Source: Dorea_A sp016295505 (GTDB lineage: Bacteria > Bacillota > Clostridia > Lachnospirales > Lachnospiraceae). Taken from it: a stretch of DNA of 64,000 nt. Positions 61,294 through 64,000 of this stretch are shown here, piece after piece. Within the stretch, counting starts at the first letter, position 1. Each line of letters opens with the position of its first letter. The stretch spans positions 124,001 to 188,000 of the forward strand of contig NZ_JBDOHS010000003.1 of assembly GCF_039832105.1 (NCBI RefSeq), read 5' to 3'. Made by a program: the position numbers and the translations under genes. The notes under the pieces are model-generated. The model was not told where the DNA came from. It searched no databases and was given only the letters and a program-made list of their open reading frames with translations.

Positions 61294-62535
61294 CTACCGC
61301 ATATACCGGAAATCCCATACATTCTCTCTGCCGCTTAAGGCCTCGAATTCCGGCCAGGCCGTCACGATCGCCAGTCTGTCACAGTTCTCAAGCATTGCAT
61401 CCAGACTTCCGGGACAGGTGACCTGAAGTTCCGGATAGTGCTTTAAAAATTCCTCTTCTGCCAGTGGATCATATGCCATAACAGAGGTCACACCCCGCCT
61501 CTTAAGACATGCAATAATTCTGGCGGCCGGTGTATCCCGCACATCGCCGGTAAACGGCTTAAAGGCCAGCCCCAGAATTCCAACCGTCTCTCCCGGTTCA
61601 CTTTCTTTCAAAATCCGCTCACAGATCCGTTCCGGCATATCCTGATTCGTCCGGATCACAGACCGGAGGATCGGCATATCAGCACCCGCCTGTGTTCCCG
61701 CGTACCACATTGCCTGCGTATCCTTCGGAAGACAATATCCTCCGTATCCGCATCCCGGATACACATAAGAAGACATCATATTCTGCTCCCAGCGGCGATC
61801 CTTATGCAGAATATGAAAGGCCCGTCCGATCTCCACATCCCGGATCTGATCTGCGGCACCTGCCATCTCATTCGAATAACTGATCATCGTTGCAAGCATC
61901 GTATTCGACAGATACTTGATGAATTCCGCCGTTGTCGGATTCACTCTCTCAATCGGTGCAGAAAAGTTCTGATATACCTTCGCTGCCTGCGCATATCCTC
62001 TGTCTGTAAATGCACCGATGACGAGTCGGTCCGCATTCATGAAGTCATCCCAACATCTGCCCTCCCGCAGAAACTCCGGATTGTTGGCAAGCTCCACATC
62101 TATTCCCGGCTCCAGCCCGCACCTGTTAACAAGCGGCCACACCTGATCCCTGAGCGTTCCCGGAGGAACGGTAGACTTCACGATCAGCGTCGTCCCGGAA
62201 TGTTTCGGAAGCAGCGACAGCGTCTCTTCTATTGCCATTGTCAGATAAGTAAGGTCTGCACTTCCACTCTCACCAATCGGGGTTCCCACACAATAGAATA
62301 CACACTCGCTTTTCTCTGCTGCACCCTTTTGTTCCCCCTGCATATGCAGATTCCGGTTCAGCGTCTTTTCCAGATACTCCTGCATTCCCGGCTCATAAAA
62401 CGGAAGCTTCCCACTTTCAATCCGCTTTCTTCTGTCTTCATCTTTTTCAATTCCATACACCTGATGCCCTTTTGCGGCAAACCCTACCGCAGCGGTCAGA
62501 CCTACGAAACCCATGCCGACAACTGTAATTACCAT
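61294..62535 (-). CDS. UDP-glucose/GDP-mannose dehydrogenase family (UDP-glucose 6-dehydrogenase-like)
   Basis: A 413-residue enzyme. NAD loop VVGMGFVGLTAAVGFAAKG, VGTPIGESGSADLTYL, the substrate segment NNPEFLREG, and the catalytic cysteine in GCGYGGYCLPKDT (Cys268). It oxidises a nucleotide sugar at C6 in two steps, usually UDP-glucose to UDP-glucuronate. ATG at 62535 overlaps the upstream gene by 7 bases. The upstream decarboxylase-like SDR could convert its product to UDP-xylose. Confidence 0.85.
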   Translation of the reverse strand: MVITVVGMGFVGLTAAVGFAAKGHQVYGIEKDEDRRKRIESGKLPFYEPGMQEYLEKTLNRNLHMQGEQKGAAEKSECVFYCVGTPIGESGSADLTYLTMAIEETLSLLPKHSGTTLIVKSTVPPGTLRDQVWPLVNRCGLEPGIDVELANNPEFLREGRCWDDFMNADRLVIGAFTDRGYAQAAKVYQNFSAPIERVNPTTAEFIKYLSNTMLATMISYSNEMAGAADQIRDVEIGRAFHILHKDRRWEQNMMSSYVYPGCGYGGYCLPKDTQAMWYAGTQAGADMPILRSVIRTNQDMPERICERILKESEPGETVGILGLAFKPFTGDVRDTPAARIIACLKRRGVTSVMAYDPLAEEEFLKHYPELQVTCPGSLDAMLENCDRLAIVTAWPEFEALSGRENVWDFRYMR

Positions 62536-63617
62536 GCCCATTCCTCCTCAAGACACTCTCTGTATTCCGACAAAAAAGTCAGGAAGCGGTACACCCCTTC
62601 CTCCGTCGAAAAGACCGGACGATACCCCAGCTTTTCCTGAGCATAAGACAGATCCGGGCAACGTCTCCTCGGATTGTCCGTCAGGAAATCCGGATCCTCT
62701 GAAATCCTGAAATCTACGCTTCCATGATAGTCAAAAGATTCCCGACCAATCGCAGCACAAAGCTTCGCATATTCCAGAATCGTAAGTTCAGGAGAATCCA
62801 TTCCTATGTTGAAGACATCAAATGCTCCCTGGGCGGCTGCTTTCAAAATCCATGTGATTGCATCCGATATATAACAAAAAGTTCTGGTCGGAGTTCCGTC
62901 AGAATAGACCGGAATATCCTGATCCAGAATCACTGCCTTTACACAGTCGGTCGGAATTCTTCCATCATTCAGTTTCATTCCCGGGCCGAAGATATTGAAC
63001 GGCCTTAAGATTACACACGGAACCTGATATCTGCCTGCAAACACCTGACATAACGTCTCTGAATATCGCTTTGCCTCATCATAACAGGCTCTTGGCCCCA
63101 CACAACTGACTCTTCCCCACTGTTTTTCGCTGGTCGGAATCTGAGAATCATCCGGAGAACCATAGATCTCACTGCTTGAGAAATAGCAAAATGTCCGAAG
63201 GTTTTTATCCTTGTAATATTCCAGAAGATTTCGACATCCTTCGACATTGGCGTCCATAGTGAGAAGCGGATTCTCCCGGTATGCAACCGGAGATGCAAGC
63301 GAAGCCATGTGAAATACATGCGTTACTTCTTCTGCAGCTTCAATCTCCCCGAGATCCATCACAGCAATGTCCCTTTGATAAAACTCCAGTTTTCCTTCTT
63401 CTACCAGACGCCTCATCCAGTTTGGATAGCCAAGCCAGCAATTATCAATTCCAATAATTCTCCGGGCGTCAGCATACCGGATCAGATAATGCAGAAGCTC
63501 ATATCCGATGGATCCCGCACATCCCGTAATCAATATAACACTGTCCTTATAAAACTCTTTTTCCTTCGTATTCAGTGAACACCGTATGGTGTTCAGATCT
63601 TCTTCCAGTATTCTCAT
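62529..63617 (-). CDS. NAD-dependent epimerase/dehydratase, UDP-glucuronate decarboxylase-like
   Basis: A 362-residue extended SDR. The glycine loop is ILITGCAGSIGYELLHYL, YxxxK is in GPRACYDEAKRYSETLC, and SSSEIYGSPDD carries the catalytic Ser. The GPRACYDEAKR context, and YRENPLLTMDANVEGCRNLL, resemble UDP-xylose synthase (GPRSCYDEGKR). ATG at 63617 follows AGGACAG; an upstream in-frame extension lies within the neighbouring gene. Dehydratase or epimerase activity on a CDP-sugar from RfbF is the alternative. Confidence 0.78.
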   Translation of the reverse strand: MRILEEDLNTIRCSLNTKEKEFYKDSVILITGCAGSIGYELLHYLIRYADARRIIGIDNCWLGYPNWMRRLVEEGKLEFYQRDIAVMDLGEIEAAEEVTHVFHMASLASPVAYRENPLLTMDANVEGCRNLLEYYKDKNLRTFCYFSSSEIYGSPDDSQIPTSEKQWGRVSCVGPRACYDEAKRYSETLCQVFAGRYQVPCVILRPFNIFGPGMKLNDGRIPTDCVKAVILDQDIPVYSDGTPTRTFCYISDAITWILKAAAQGAFDVFNIGMDSPELTILEYAKLCAAIGRESFDYHGSVDFRISEDPDFLTDNPRRRCPDLSYAQEKLGYRPVFSTEEGVYRFLTFLSEYRECLEEEWAW

Positions 63618-63619
63618 AT

Positions 63620-64000
63620 CTATCTGTCCTTCTTCTGATTGATCCAGGGCGCATTTCCCTTCTCCCACAACGCGCACAAATATTTTTTCTCCTGCAGGGT
63701 ATCCATACACTGCCAGAAGCCATCATGGTAGTATGCCATCAACTTCCCGGTCTCCGACAGCGGCACCAGCACATCCCTTTCCAGTTGTTCCATCTGATCT
63801 GTCAGGAACCCGAAAATCTCCGGTTCCATGACCATAAACCCACCATTGATCACCGGTGAATCCTTTCGCTCCTTCTCTCGCAAAGCATTGACCCGTCCGT
63901 CCTTTGCAATCTCAAGTATCCCGAACCGGGGTTCCGGCCGTACTGCCGTCAGAGTCACCATGCCACAGCGCTGCCTGTGAAACCTGATCACATCTTCCAT
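63620..64000 (-). CDS. rfbF: glucose-1-phosphate cytidylyltransferase-like, C-terminal part (partial)
   Basis: The last 126 residues of a nucleotidyltransferase; the 5' end lies beyond the window. RfbF marks are REKERKDSPVINGGFMVMEP, the RDVLVPLSETGKLMAYYHDG stretch, and GFWQCMDTLQEKKYLCALW. It would make CDP-glucose from CTP and glucose-1-phosphate. The Met at 64000 is internal. The stop is two bases before the SDR gene. It is first visible gene of the long operon; the promoter is not in view. Confidence 0.82.
   Translation of the reverse strand: MEDVIRFHRQRCGMVTLTAVRPEPRFGILEIAKDGRVNALREKERKDSPVINGGFMVMEPEIFGFLTDQMEQLERDVLVPLSETGKLMAYYHDGFWQCMDTLQEKKYLCALWEKGNAPWINQKKDR

Noticed and set aside
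59851..62640. Two plus-strand frames (278 codons each) opposite the radical SAM and UDP-glucose dehydrogenase genes
   Set aside because: Both mirror strongly supported minus-strand genes and lack start signals and domains.
50162..64000. Conventional menaquinone/ubiquinone, exopolysaccharide-only or RiPP cluster
   Set aside because: No men, mqn or other ubi genes, no flippase/polymerase pair and no precursor peptide are visible; the mixture of functions fits none of these alone.
1..64000. tRNA, rRNA, CRISPR array, integrase or intact insertion sequence
   Set aside because: I looked for tRNA-like TTC loops, spaced direct repeats and transposase/integrase motifs and found none; a dedicated scan could still reveal a weak case.

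Overview
The window reads as chromosome of an obligately anaerobic, low-to-mid GC Gram-positive of the class Clostridia, most likely a gut Lachnospiraceae. Pointers are AGGAGG-type ribosome binding sites, TTGACA/TATAAT promoters, a single-span SecE, a 49-residue L33, a ZTP riboswitch before formate-THF ligase, butyrate kinase with phosphate butyryltransferase, rubredoxin, and lipoprotein-type ABC solute-binding proteins. This placement is inference, since no rRNA is present. I saw no tRNA, rRNA, CRISPR array, prophage or intact insertion sequence.

Layout. 1-7.5 kb: the end of a LysR regulator, a truncated flavodoxin-fold gene, a creatininase/sodium symporter operon facing an RpiR regulator-GATase-aminotransferase operon, and isoaspartyl dipeptidase. 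7.5-9.9 kb: rpmG-secE-nusG-rplK-rplA with two L1-binding-site mimics and a palindromic element. 10-13.3 kb: fhs under a ZTP riboswitch, and a threonine/serine exporter. 13.3-22.2 kb: a LacI-controlled sugar importer divergent from a GH94 phosphorylase and a GH1 glucosidase, then rubredoxin. 22.2-28.6 kb: a 5'-truncated amidohydrolase, a GNAT, a HAD hydrolase, a secreted nuclease, and a CbiMQO metal importer. 28.7-34.5 kb: an aldehyde dehydrogenase-ptb-buk-symporter operon behind a FadR-type regulator with a 29-bp perfect palindrome. 34.6-50 kb: single genes and small operons (DMT transporter, ketopantoate reductase, Trp/Tyr-type ABC importer with an internally deleted permease, cyclophilin, YitT, malQ, regulators, MATE, vWA).

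The most unusual part is 49.1-64 kb, one minus-strand block of fifteen tightly packed, often overlapping genes. In transcription order: rfbF (cut by the window end), a UDP-glucuronate-decarboxylase-like SDR, UDP-glucose dehydrogenase, radical SAM, type I IPP isomerase, UbiA prenyltransferase, radical SAM/SPASM, two family 2 glycosyltransferases, a PaaK-like aryl-CoA ligase, a UbiU-like and a UbiV-like U32 protein, a third glycosyltransferase, a geranylgeranyl-reductase-type flavoenzyme, and a macrodomain-HTH protein. The UbiV-like protein keeps the four cluster cysteines of UbiV with what I recall as identical spacing. I infer a pathway that activates, prenylates, hydroxylates without oxygen and glycosylates an aromatic acceptor, in a lineage normally thought to lack quinones. 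No product can be named from sequence alone.
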